Part shown: piece by piece, positions 1-8,397 of the stretch | Position numbering within the stretch: the stretch's first letter is position 1 | Layout of the letters: each line of letters begins with the position of its first letter | Source of the DNA: QHWK01 sp035315685 | Lineage (GTDB): Bacteria > Acidobacteriota > Vicinamibacteria > Vicinamibacterales > CAVVIG01 | DNA length: 64,000 nt | Assembly (NCBI GenBank): GCA_035315685.1 | Contig: DATFXR010000233.1 | Coordinates: 5,393-69,392 of the forward strand | Direction: 5' to 3' | Program-made: the position numbers and the translations under genes | Notes under the pieces: model-generated | Told to the model about the DNA's origin: nothing | The model's input: the letters and a program-made list of their open reading frames with translations, nothing else | Database searches by the model: none

Positions 1-1
1 A

Positions 2-772
<771 letters not shown>

Positions 773-775
773 ACG

Positions 776-1420
776 ATGCCGAGCCCGGACGATCTTGCGG
801 CGCTCAAGGCCGAACGCGACGCAGCCGATCGGGACTACAACGAGGCGCTGACCCGCCTCGACCGGGCGATTCAGCAGCTGCCGCGCGATTTTCCGCAGCC
901 GCCGCCGGGCGCAGACGAGCACCAGATCACGCCGCTCAACACCCTGTGGCAGATCGCGTCGCCGCCGGCCAGCGGGTTTCGTCGCGGGTTCATCGAGGGG
1001 GTGCGACGTGCCGTCGCGCCGCTGTTCGAACAGCAGCAGGCGTTCAACGCGGCCGTCGTCGATCATCTCAACCGCAATGTGCCGGTCGCGCGCGACACCC
1101 GCGAATCGATCGCGTCAACGCTCATGGTGCTGCACGACACGATCGCCGAGCTCGTCCGCTTTCAGAGCCTGCTCGTCATGTTCCTCCAGCAGCTCACGCC
1201 GTACGTGGACACCCGTGACCGTGACGTCGCCGGGTTGCTGCGCGGACTCTCCGGCGCAATCAACGCCGTTGCCGACGAGGCGATGAAACGATCGGAAGCG
1301 CTGATCGCGCGCGAGCGGCGGCACGACCTGCGCGTCGGCGATCTCGAAGCGCGCGTCGCGGCGCTTCAGCAGCAGGTCGACGAGCTCCAGCAGGCGCTGG
1401 AGAAGGCGCGAGGGCGCTGA
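776..1420 (+). CDS. Hypothetical coiled-coil protein, 214 aa
   Basis: Function unknown. The ATG lies 3 bases after the thiG stop, so the two may be cotranscribed. The N-terminal ~40 residues are charged (AALKAERDAADRDYNEAL) and likely helical, followed by a Pro-rich PQPPPGADEHQ segment. The C-terminal ~45 residues (GDLEARVAALQQQVDELQQ) have clear heptads and should form a coiled coil. No signal peptide, membrane segment or catalytic motif is visible. Similar helical modules occur, from memory, as N-terminal extensions of methyltransferases and glycosyltransferases in acidobacterial polysaccharide loci, so this may be a stand-alone version. Its TGA stop lies inside the first unit of the tandem duplication that follows. 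Confidence 0.75.
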   Translation: MPSPDDLAALKAERDAADRDYNEALTRLDRAIQQLPRDFPQPPPGADEHQITPLNTLWQIASPPASGFRRGFIEGVRRAVAPLFEQQQAFNAAVVDHLNRNVPVARDTRESIASTLMVLHDTIAELVRFQSLLVMFLQQLTPYVDTRDRDVAGLLRGLSGAINAVADEAMKRSEALIARERRHDLRVGDLEARVAALQQQVDELQQALEKARGR

Positions 1421-2127
1421 TCGGGCATCTCGTCGCTGGCGTCATCGTCATGGCTTCGGTCGCGTGCTACGCACGTGGCCATGTCATCCGGCCGATCCAG
1501 ATCTTCACGCTCCTCGCGGTCGCCGGAACCGTCGCGGCCGTCGCCGCGCTCGCGGGCGGCGCCGTGCCCCGGGCCTTTCTCGGGATGAGCGCAGCCCTCG
1601 CGCTCGCCGCTTCCGTCAACCGCCGGCTGACGCGCCGCCCCCGTCGTCCACTGGTCCGGCGTGCGGCGTGGATCGCCGCGGCCGCCGTCATGTTCGCGGC
1701 GTTGCCCACCGACGTTCCACGCGAGGGCGGTGTGTTCGCTGAGACCTACACGACAATCGACATTGCGACGGCGCTGATCGGGCATCTCGTCGCTGGCGTC
1801 ATCGTCATGGCCGCGGTCGCGTGGTACGCACGTGGCCACGTTCTCCGGCCGATCCGGATCTTCACGCTCCTCGCGGTCGCCGGAACCGTCGCCGCGGTCG
1901 CCGCGCTCGCGGGTAGCACGGTGCCGCGGGCCGTCCTCGGGATGAGCGCGGCCCTCGCGCTCGCCGCGTCCGTCAACCGCCGGCTGACGCGCCGCCCTCG
2001 TCGTCCACTGGTCCGGCGTGCGGCGTGGATCGCCGCGGCCGCGGTCATGTTCGCGGCGTTGCCCGGCGACGTTCCGCGCGACGGCGGTGTGTTCGCTGAG
2101 ACCTACACGACGATCGACATTGCGACT
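1414..2127 (+). repeat. Two-copy 357-base direct tandem duplication
   Basis: Copy 1 (1414-1770) and copy 2 (1771-2127) align without gaps. By eye I count about 26 mismatches in 357 positions (~93% identity), most of them silent. The period is 119 codons, so the downstream frame is kept. The left edge of copy 1 contains the TGA stop of the coiled-coil gene (1418-1420). The same bases recur at 1775-1777 but are read in another frame (Ala-Leu-Ile-Gly) within the membrane protein gene. Confidence 0.95.
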
Positions 2128-2355
2128 GCGGTGGTCGCGTTCGGCCTCGTCGGCATTGTCATGATCAGAATCGTCCGCGGCATCCTCGCCGATCGCGACG
2201 ATCGTCTGCTCGTCGGCGCGCTCGGAGGCCTCGGCGTCTACGTCGCGATGTGGGCCGACGCGCTGCCGATCCATTCGGCCGTGTGGAACTACGCGTTCTG
2301 GATCCTGCTCGGCGCCGCGGAGGCGCGGGCCTACGGCAATATCAGACGTCCGTGA
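1450..2355 (+). CDS. Membrane protein with internal tandem duplication
   Basis: Unknown function. The 301-residue protein holds two near-identical 119-residue units followed by a unique C-terminal segment. Each unit contains the hydrophobic stretches IFTLLAVAGTVAAVAALAG, FLGMSAALALAASV and AAWIAAAAVMFAALP, separated by an Arg-rich loop (NRRLTRRPRRP). The tail adds further likely membrane segments (GLVGIVMIRIV, LVGALGGLGVYVAMWADAL). ATG 1450 is the first ATG. The frame is open upstream as ALIGHLVAGVIV, matching the start of unit 2, so a non-ATG start near 1417 overlapping the previous gene is possible and would complete a first membrane helix. No enzymatic motif is seen. Confidence 0.7.
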   Translation: MASVACYARGHVIRPIQIFTLLAVAGTVAAVAALAGGAVPRAFLGMSAALALAASVNRRLTRRPRRPLVRRAAWIAAAAVMFAALPTDVPREGGVFAETYTTIDIATALIGHLVAGVIVMAAVAWYARGHVLRPIRIFTLLAVAGTVAAVAALAGSTVPRAVLGMSAALALAASVNRRLTRRPRRPLVRRAAWIAAAAVMFAALPGDVPRDGGVFAETYTTIDIATAVVAFGLVGIVMIRIVRGILADRDDRLLVGALGGLGVYVAMWADALPIHSAVWNYAFWILLGAAEARAYGNIRRP

Positions 2356-2451
2356 TCACGGACCCCGGACCGCCGGGCGTCCGCTTGCGATCACCTGGAG
2401 TGCGCTCTCCGCTTGTCGTTGTACCTGGCGGGTCGCCGCGTCAGGACAGCG

Positions 2452-2530
2452 CACGAAGGCACGAAGGCGACGAAGATCGCGAAGAAGAAAACATGTACTT
2501 CAGTCTGCTTCGTGTCTTCGTGACTTCGTG
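2452..2530. repeat. CACGAAG/CTTCGTG inverted repeat between convergent genes
   Basis: The gap 2356-2589 separates two convergent genes. It holds an imperfect inverted repeat: the left arm (2452-2487) is built from CACGAAGGCACGAAGGCGA units and the right arm (2507-2530) from GTGTCTTCGTGACTTCGTG units, around a ~20-base loop. The same element type recurs at 48559-48625, again between convergent genes, so it may act as a two-way terminator. There is no U-tract. Nothing else is recognisable in the gap. Confidence 0.75.
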
Positions 2531-2589
2531 GGCCCGGGGGCGTTCGGACGGCTCAGGCAACCACGATCGCGGGGACGCTCGCGAACGGC

Positions 2590-4518
2590 TCACGCAACCG
2601 TGATCGCAAATCGGGCGACGAGCGGCTGCTCGAGCGGTGTCGCGCGGCGCGTCTCATCCACTTCTGCGGCCGAGAAGCTGACGCGGCAGAAGTACGTGTC
2701 GCGGATCGGCTGATACGTGACCATCGCGACGAGCGCGGCCGACGTCTTGTCCACGTCGACGGCCAGCGCGCGGCGGCTGTCGCCAAGCTCGATCCGTCCC
2801 TCGGTCACGCCGACCGCGTGGCTTGCCGACACCAGGAACGACACCGCATCGCCGTGCGCGACGCGCGTGCCGTCGAGCGGGAACGTCTCGGGCCGGACGC
2901 CGCCATTGTGCGTCCGATAGAAGAGCGACGCGCGATCGAAGGCGCCGGGCTGCAGCGTGATGTCGCCGAAGCGCAGCGATCCGATTGGAATCTCCTTCCA
3001 GTCGAACCGGTAGGTGAGCTCGACGGCGGACGCGTTCACACAGATCGTCTTCGTCATCGGTCCGAGATCGGTCGCCTGCGTGGCCTCCACGACGAGGGAT
3101 CCGTCGTCGCCCTGACGAATCGCCGGCTCGACGCGGTTCAGGTCGGTGAGCTTCGGGTGACCAGGCGACTCGAAGACGACCATCGCGCTGTAGAAATCGG
3201 CCCCCCAGTGGATGTCGTCGTAGAACCCGTGCGTGAGCGTGCCGCAAAGGAGATCGCCACCGACGGCTGCGAACGCGAGCGCATGAATCGCCAGTCCGCG
3301 GCGCGCGTTCAGCACCAGCGTCACGCCCCTGGTCTTCAGGCTGATGAGAGATCCCTCACGCTGAACGCTCGGCTGAAGCCTTCGTGCGAACGCTTTAGCG
3401 GAGGGTTCGGCGGGTGGCGGCGCGATTCGCGAAAGATGCTCGCGATACGGCGACCACCGCGCCTCGGTGATGTGCGTGCGATAGTCGCTGGACCACAGCT
3501 CGCACAACTCGCGCCAGTCTTCATCTCCGCTGCCCGGATCGGCAGCGAGCTGCGCGTACCGGCGCCAGCACGCCGTGTTGATGCCGACGTCATCGCGTCC
3601 GGTCACCGCCCAGCGCGTGATGTTGTACTTGCGCTGCTTCTTGACCGGCGTCGGATCCTCCGCCGACTCGAGTTGCAAGCGACGCGACGCGGCGGCCGCG
3701 CCGGCGAGCGCCAGGACGTCGGACGGCCGAACCAGCCGGAACCGATCGTCGCCTGCGAGCGCCGCGTAGAGCTGCTCGATGCGTCCCCACTCGCTGTCAC
3801 CCTCCAGCACGGCTTCGGTGCGGTACCGGCCCGGCCGGAAGTCGAAGATCTCCGCGTCGTTCCCGTACATCGCGAGCGCACGCGGTGCCGCCGACCCGTG
3901 CCGCGCCAGATACGCGATGTACTCCTCGAGAGACGACTCGCCGTGCGCGTACCGCTGAAACTGCTGGAACGCGATCGCCGTGTTCCAGATCAGAGGGATC
4001 GATTCACCGTGCTGGCCGCCGGCTATCTGCGGCAGATACCGCTGCTCGGCGTTCCACTCCGGATGCGCGCGAGCCGGGTTGTCCCACTCCATCACGATCG
4101 CGCGGTAGCCGGCGTCCACGTAATGTTGAATCAATCCTGCCGCGTAGGCCTGTTCGTTGACGAACGCCATGCGCGGCCGGAACCCGAGCAGGCGCTCGTA
4201 CGTCCGGTGACCGATGCGCAGATTGGCGGCGTTCACGGCCGCCGGCACCAGCGGACCGATCAGCTGCGCGTAGCCGCTGCCGACGAACTCACACCGGCCC
4301 TTGTCGACCAGCGCACGCAGCGCCGCCAGCCACGTCGGATCGGCGGCTGCCGCACGTTCGAGCGTGAATCCCGTCGCCTCGATCCCAATCGGCGCGCCGG
4401 TGCGTTCCGCCACCCGCAGCAGCGGCCAGTAGCAACGGCGCACCACCTCAGGCCGCTGCGCTTCTTCAATCGACGAATATGCCAGGTTGAGATGAAAGAT
4501 CGAGAAGAGCTGCAGCAT
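2590..4518 (-). CDS. Glycoside hydrolase family 57-like protein
   Basis: A predicted retaining alpha-glucan-type hydrolase or transglycosylase (GH57 barrel), 642 residues and probably cytosolic since there is no signal peptide. Visible GH57-type motifs are FHLN near residue 9, GIEATG near 47, MAFVNEQAY with the candidate nucleophile Glu about residue 122, and AMYGND with the candidate acid/base Asp near 221. The C-terminal half would be the helical plus beta-sandwich part. Start: ATG 4518 overlaps the upstream ATP-grasp stop as TGATG; a GTG one codon earlier is possible. It ends an operon of sugar-modifying genes. A Pro/Ala-rich patch ending in ARRLQPSVQREG is encoded by a genome repeat (3365-3388). 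Substrate unknown. A polysaccharide-deacetylase-like barrel is the main alternative. Confidence 0.75.
   Translation of the reverse strand: MLQLFSIFHLNLAYSSIEEAQRPEVVRRCYWPLLRVAERTGAPIGIEATGFTLERAAAADPTWLAALRALVDKGRCEFVGSGYAQLIGPLVPAAVNAANLRIGHRTYERLLGFRPRMAFVNEQAYAAGLIQHYVDAGYRAIVMEWDNPARAHPEWNAEQRYLPQIAGGQHGESIPLIWNTAIAFQQFQRYAHGESSLEEYIAYLARHGSAAPRALAMYGNDAEIFDFRPGRYRTEAVLEGDSEWGRIEQLYAALAGDDRFRLVRPSDVLALAGAAAASRRLQLESAEDPTPVKKQRKYNITRWAVTGRDDVGINTACWRRYAQLAADPGSGDEDWRELCELWSSDYRTHITEARWSPYREHLSRIAPPPAEPSAKAFARRLQPSVQREGSLISLKTRGVTLVLNARRGLAIHALAFAAVGGDLLCGTLTHGFYDDIHWGADFYSAMVVFESPGHPKLTDLNRVEPAIRQGDDGSLVVEATQATDLGPMTKTICVNASAVELTYRFDWKEIPIGSLRFGDITLQPGAFDRASLFYRTHNGGVRPETFPLDGTRVAHGDAVSFLVSASHAVGVTEGRIELGDSRRALAVDVDKTSAALVAMVTYQPIRDTYFCRVSFSAAEVDETRRATPLEQPLVARFAITVA
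3365..3388. repeat. GGCTGAAGCC repeat unit inside a coding sequence
   Basis: The ACGCTCGGCTGAAGCCTTCG core matches the intergenic copies at 18377, 35851 (reverse) and 38875, but here it lies in frame within the GH57-like gene and encodes part of ARRLQPSVQ. It sits in a linker between the predicted barrel and the C-terminal domain, where an insertion would be tolerated. Confidence 0.7.
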
Positions 4519-5747
4519 CACGCGGTCCGGATCGCAATCGCGTCGACGACGCGGCAGGCCCGGGCCACGGCCTCATCACGCGTCGCGCCGGTGGTGATCA
4601 CGAACCCGGCGCGCTTGGTGTGATCGGTGACGGGATATACGGTTTCGTCGCGCTGCACGAACAACCCGAGCCGATGCACCCACGGCATCCCGGCGAACTC
4701 GTCGGCGCCGTCGATCGCCGTGACTCGACCCGGCCGCGGAAAGAAGTAGCGAATCGCGACGCCGCGGTGCCATCGCGGGCGCAGCTCCTCCGCCGCCACT
4801 GGTTCGCCGAGCGCCAGGCGAATCGCGCAACCGATCAGATCGACGCCGGTCCCGAGCGGGACCTGATCGGTCGACATCCACCCACCCGACAGCCGCGCCG
4901 CGATCTCGATCACGTATGGACCGCGATCGGTCCACACCATGTCACCCTTTACGCTGCCGCTCGTGATGCCCATCGCGCGTCCCGCGTCCATCGCCGTTGC
5001 GGCGATGCGGCGCTGCGCCGGCGGGGCGATCGCCGATGGCTGCTCGCCCCCGTTCTCGACGATGTACGGCGCAAACCTGTCGAGGTACTCATAATTGCGA
5101 TCGATGAACCCGCACGTCGTCCCCTCGCCGGATACGAGCAGGCCCTCGGTGCTGATCTGCGGCCCGGTCAGGTACTCCTCGACCATCACGTCGCCGCGCC
5201 GCGACTGGCTCGTCGCGTGCGAGAAGGCCCAGGCGAGATCGGTCGTTTCGGTGAGCCGCAGGACGCCGCGGGCGCCGCGTCCATCGATCGGCTTGAGCAC
5301 GAGCGGAAAGCCGCGCTCGCGCACGACGTCCGTCAATTCGCCGAGCGACTCGATCGCCTGAAACCACGGGACCGGAATGTTCGCGCGCCGGAAGGCTTCT
5401 TTCATCGCGAGCTTGTCGGCCGCGAGCCGCGCGCTCTCAATCGGAATGCCCGGAAGGTTCAGCGCCGCTGCGACACCCGCGACGGTCATCGGCACGTCCG
5501 CCGCCATGCACATCACGCCGTCGATCGGACGCTTCGTCCGATGAAACTTCGTCGCGGCGGCGACCGTTCCATCGACGTCGTAGGTATTCGCCACGACTGC
5601 AGCGTCGGCGACCGCGAATCCAGGCGCGTTCGGGTTCATGTCGCTGACGACGACGTGCAACCCCAGCGCGCGCGCCCGCTGGATGCCGGGGACAGCTTCA
5701 GCGCCACCACTCACGACCCAGAGGGTTCTGTCGCGTGTCACTGTCAT
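4518..5747 (-). CDS. ATP-grasp carboxylate ligase
   Basis: ATP-dependent carboxylate-amine or carboxylate-thiol ligase of the biotin-carboxylase/PurK-like ATP-grasp type, 409 residues, cytosolic. The N-terminal Rossmann-like pre-ATP-grasp part begins LWVVSGGAEAVPGIQRARA. The ATP-binding lobe shows FPLVLKPIDGRGARGV (147-162) and VEEYLTGPQISTEG (189-202), and the Mg-binding end shows YVIEIAARLSGGW (278-290). ATG 5747 lies 115 bases after the SDR stop across a repeat, and its own stop overlaps the GH57 start. The position among sugar enzymes suggests it adds an amino acid or other acyl group to a sugar precursor, but the substrate is not visible. Confidence 0.88.
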   Translation of the reverse strand: MTVTRDRTLWVVSGGAEAVPGIQRARALGLHVVVSDMNPNAPGFAVADAAVVANTYDVDGTVAAATKFHRTKRPIDGVMCMAADVPMTVAGVAAALNLPGIPIESARLAADKLAMKEAFRRANIPVPWFQAIESLGELTDVVRERGFPLVLKPIDGRGARGVLRLTETTDLAWAFSHATSQSRRGDVMVEEYLTGPQISTEGLLVSGEGTTCGFIDRNYEYLDRFAPYIVENGGEQPSAIAPPAQRRIAATAMDAGRAMGITSGSVKGDMVWTDRGPYVIEIAARLSGGWMSTDQVPLGTGVDLIGCAIRLALGEPVAAEELRPRWHRGVAIRYFFPRPGRVTAIDGADEFAGMPWVHRLGLFVQRDETVYPVTDHTKRAGFVITTGATRDEAVARACRVVDAIAIRTA

Positions 5748-5849
5748 GGCTGAGGGCTGATGGCTAATGGCAATGGCAGATGGTCAATGGCTAACAGCTG
5801 TTCCGTAAGCCACGATCCAGATGCCATCAGCCATGAGCCATCCGCCATG
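5745..5849. repeat. ATGGCTGATGGC-type inverted repeat filling an operon gap
   Basis: The 115-base gap between the SDR and ATP-grasp genes is almost wholly degenerate copies of TGGCTGATGGCTAATGG (left arm, from the ATP-grasp start codon to ~5800) and the reverse complement ATGCCATCAGCCATGAGCC (right arm, ~5810-5849). It can fold into a long imperfect hairpin. The left arm includes the ATG of the downstream gene, so the repeat may affect its translation. Confidence 0.8.
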
Positions 5850-5862
5850 ACGCCGGTCGCCG

Positions 5863-6612
5863 TCAGGCGCCGACGAAATACATCCCGCCGTTGACGTTCA
5901 GCGTCTGACCGGTGATGTAAGACGCCTCGTCGCTGACGAGGAACGCGACGACCGATGCGACTTCGTCGGGCCGGGCGATGCGCCCGGCGGGAATGTTGCG
6001 GACCTTCTCGCGGCCGGCCGGCGTGTTGAGCTCGTTCGCGATCATCTCGGTCGCAACCAGCCCACCGGCGATGGTGTTGGCCGTGATGCCCTGTCCGCTG
6101 TACAGCTTGGCGAGCGAACGGGTGAGGTTGTTGAGCCCGGCCTTCGCGCAGGCGTAATGCACCTGCAGCACCCCGCCCCACTGCCCGCCGATCGACGAGA
6201 TGTTGACGATCCGGCCCCACTGCTGCTGCAGCATGTCGGGCAGCACTTCCTGCGCGCAGCTGAACGGGCCGCGGAGATTGACCGCGAACATGCGGTCCCA
6301 GTCGGCGTCGGTGATCTCCGGAAACGGCTTCTCCTGAGCGATCGCCGCGTTGTTGACCAGGACGCCAATCGGGCCCAGCGTACGGCGTACCTCGGCAGCG
6401 GCCGCGCGAATGGTCGCGCGATCCTCGGCGATGAGGCGTACGGTGATCGCCTCGCCGCCGGCACTCCGAATCGCGTCGACCGCGACCCGTGCATCCCGCT
6501 CGCGCGTCGCGTAGGTCAGTGCGACGGCATGTCCGCGGGCGGCGAGCGTCGTGGCGATCGCGCGGCCGATGCCGCGGCTGCCGCCGGTGACCAGCGCCGT
6601 CCGTCGCGTCAC
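5863..6612 (-). CDS. Short-chain dehydrogenase/reductase, FabG-like
   Basis: NAD(P)-dependent oxidoreductase of the classical SDR family, 249 residues. Seen: TGGSRGIG (9-16) for the cofactor, VNNAA (86-90), catalytic Ser in NISSIGG (~140), Tyr153 and Lys157 in HYACAKAG, and the C-terminal ITGQTLNVNGGMYFVGA close typical of FabG-like proteins. The GTG start at 6612 overlaps the transketolase C-subunit stop as GTGA, so the two are translationally coupled. Close to FabG in sequence, but the setting beside transketolase subunits and far from other fatty-acid genes argues for a ketone or aldehyde reduction in sugar synthesis. Confidence 0.9.
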   Translation of the reverse strand: MTRRTALVTGGSRGIGRAIATTLAARGHAVALTYATRERDARVAVDAIRSAGGEAITVRLIAEDRATIRAAAAEVRRTLGPIGVLVNNAAIAQEKPFPEITDADWDRMFAVNLRGPFSCAQEVLPDMLQQQWGRIVNISSIGGQWGGVLQVHYACAKAGLNNLTRSLAKLYSGQGITANTIAGGLVATEMIANELNTPAGREKVRNIPAGRIARPDEVASVVAFLVSDEASYITGQTLNVNGGMYFVGA

Positions 6613-7586
6613 CGCGCCTCTTTCCGCGCGATCGCGCGGCGCGCCGCATCGGCAATCGATCGGCCGGTGAGGCCGTACTTGTCTGCGAGCTCGTCCGGCT
6701 CGCCCGATTCGCCGAACACGTCGCGCACGCCGACGAACTCGATCGGCGACGGGTTGGTCGTCGCGAGCGATTCCGCAACGGCGCCACCGAGGCCGCCGAC
6801 GATGTTGTGATCCTCGGCGGTGACGAAGGCGCCGGTCTCCCGCGCGCAGGCAGCGAGGAGGTCCCGGTCGATCGGCTTGATCGTGGACATGTTGACGACG
6901 CGGGCCGAGATGCCGTCGCGCGCGAGCAGCGCGGCGGCCTCGAGCGCGCGCGCGACCTCGACGCCGCAGGCGACGATCGTCACGTCCAGGCCGTCGCGAA
7001 TCACGCGGCCGCGCCCCAGCTCGAAGACGTAGCTGTCGTCGAGCACGCGCGCAGCCGCGCTGCGGCCGGTGCGCAGGTAGACCGGACCGTTGAAGTCGAG
7101 GATCGCCGGTACCGCCTTCGCCATCTCGACCGGATCGGCCGGCGACACGACCGTCATCCCGGGAATCGCGCGGAACGCGGCGAGGTCTTCGAGCGCCTGC
7201 GCCGATGCGCCATCAGGGCCGGCGTCGAGGCCCGGATGGCTCGCCGCAAGCTTCACGTTCAGCCGCGGATACGCAATCGACTGGCGCACCTGCTCGATCG
7301 TCCGCAACGCGAAGACCGCGAACGTGCTCGCGACCGGCAGGCAGCCGGCGAGCGCCAGGCCGGCGGCCGCGCCGACCATGTTCTGCTCGGCAATCCCGAA
7401 CTGGACGAACCGATCCGGATGCGCGCGCCGGAAATGATGCGTCCCTGTTCCACCTGCCACGTCGGCATCGAGAACGACGAGCGACGGATAGCGGTGGGCG
7501 ACCGCCGTGAGCGCCTTGCCGAACGCCTCGCGCAGCGTCTCACCGCTCGTCCCGATCAGCGACGGTACGAAGTCCGCTTCAGCCAC
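6609..7586 (-). CDS. Transketolase, C-terminal (Pyr/C) subunit
   Basis: Second half of a split transketolase, 325 residues, holding the pyrimidine-binding and C-terminal domains. The motif FGIAEQNMVG carries the catalytic Glu (~residue 67) that activates thiamine diphosphate, followed by SHPGLDAGPDGASAQALEDL. I place the start at GTG 7586, which overlaps the N-subunit stop by 8 bases (GTGGCTGA); the longer frame to 7640 would overlap by 62 and adds nothing conserved. With 7579-8397 it should form a functional heteromer moving a two-carbon ketol unit. Split transketolases are often pathway-specific rather than housekeeping. Confidence 0.9.
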   Translation of the reverse strand: MAEADFVPSLIGTSGETLREAFGKALTAVAHRYPSLVVLDADVAGGTGTHHFRRAHPDRFVQFGIAEQNMVGAAAGLALAGCLPVASTFAVFALRTIEQVRQSIAYPRLNVKLAASHPGLDAGPDGASAQALEDLAAFRAIPGMTVVSPADPVEMAKAVPAILDFNGPVYLRTGRSAAARVLDDSYVFELGRGRVIRDGLDVTIVACGVEVARALEAAALLARDGISARVVNMSTIKPIDRDLLAACARETGAFVTAEDHNIVGGLGGAVAESLATTNPSPIEFVGVRDVFGESGEPDELADKYGLTGRSIADAARRAIARKEAR

Positions 7587-8397
7587 GAAACGCGTACTCG
7601 CGCGTGCGATCGGCAGCGACGCCAAGATCGGCGAGCGCACGCGCGATCTCCTCGGGCTTGAGCTTCACGCTCCCATGCCAGGAAGGCACGCCTTCCATGT
7701 AGCGGACGCCCTTGCCCTTGATCGTGTGCGCGATGATCACGGTCGGCTGATTGGGCCGGCTGCGCGCATCGGCGAACGCCGCGGCAATCGCGTCGAAGTC
7801 GTGTCCGTCGATCGGCCGCACGTGCCAGTTGAACGCGCCCCACTTCGCGTCGAGCGGTTCCACCCGCATCGTCCGCTCGTTGAGGTCGTCGCTCTGCATC
7901 TTGTTGTAGTCGACAATCGCGCAGAGATTGCCGAGGCGATGATGGCCGGCGGCCATCGCCGCCTCCCAGACCTGCCCTTCCTGCAGTTCGCCGTCGCCGA
8001 GCATCACGAACACCCGGCCGTCGTGCTTCCTCTGGCGGAATCCGAGCGCGAGGCCGAGCGCGATCGAGAAGCCCTGACCGAGCGAGCCGCAGGTCGCGTC
8101 GATGCCGTGGATGGTGGTGGTCGGCGATCCCTGAAGCGTGCCGCCGAGGCGGCGGAACGACCCGAGCGTCGCGCGATCGAAGCAGCCGCGCAGGTAGAGT
8201 GCGGCGTAGAGCGCCGGACAGGCGTGGCCCTTCGACAGCACGAACCGATCGCGTCCGTCGCGCAGTTCCCGAAAGTACAGCACCGCCAGCAGATCGGCCG
8301 CCGACAGACAGCTGCCGGGATGCCCGGAGCCGGCGTCGTTGATCAGGCTGACGGCGATGCGGCGGATCTCGGTCGCGTACGCGTCGAGGTCAGACAT
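7579..8397 (-). CDS. Transketolase, N-terminal (PP) subunit
   Basis: First half of the split transketolase, 272 residues: the diphosphate-binding domain of thiamine diphosphate. Seen: AGSGHPGSCLSAAD (GHPG 25-28), VLSKGHACPALYAAL, and the TPP/Mg motif LGDGELQEGQVWEAA ending at Asn165 in VDYNKMQSD. ATG 8397 gives a canonical N-terminus (MSDLDAYATEIRR) and overlaps the DXS-like gene stop by 8 bases. The upstream extension of the frame is not conserved. Length is normal for N-subunits. Confidence 0.92.
   Translation of the reverse strand: MSDLDAYATEIRRIAVSLINDAGSGHPGSCLSAADLLAVLYFRELRDGRDRFVLSKGHACPALYAALYLRGCFDRATLGSFRRLGGTLQGSPTTTIHGIDATCGSLGQGFSIALGLALGFRQRKHDGRVFVMLGDGELQEGQVWEAAMAAGHHRLGNLCAIVDYNKMQSDDLNERTMRVEPLDAKWGAFNWHVRPIDGHDFDAIAAAFADARSRPNQPTVIIAHTIKGKGVRYMEGVPSWHGSVKLKPEEIARALADLGVAADRTREYAFRG

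Noticed and set aside
2818..4623. A 601-codon plus-strand frame opposite the GH57-like gene
   Set aside because: Composition is typical of antisense shadows (Arg, Asp, Val, Gln rich, no family motifs), while the minus strand has clear GH57-type motifs and coupled starts.
7586..7640. Start of the transketolase C-subunit at 7640
   Set aside because: It would overlap the N-subunit by 62 bases and add no conserved sequence; GTG 7586 gives an 8-base overlap and a normal N-terminus.
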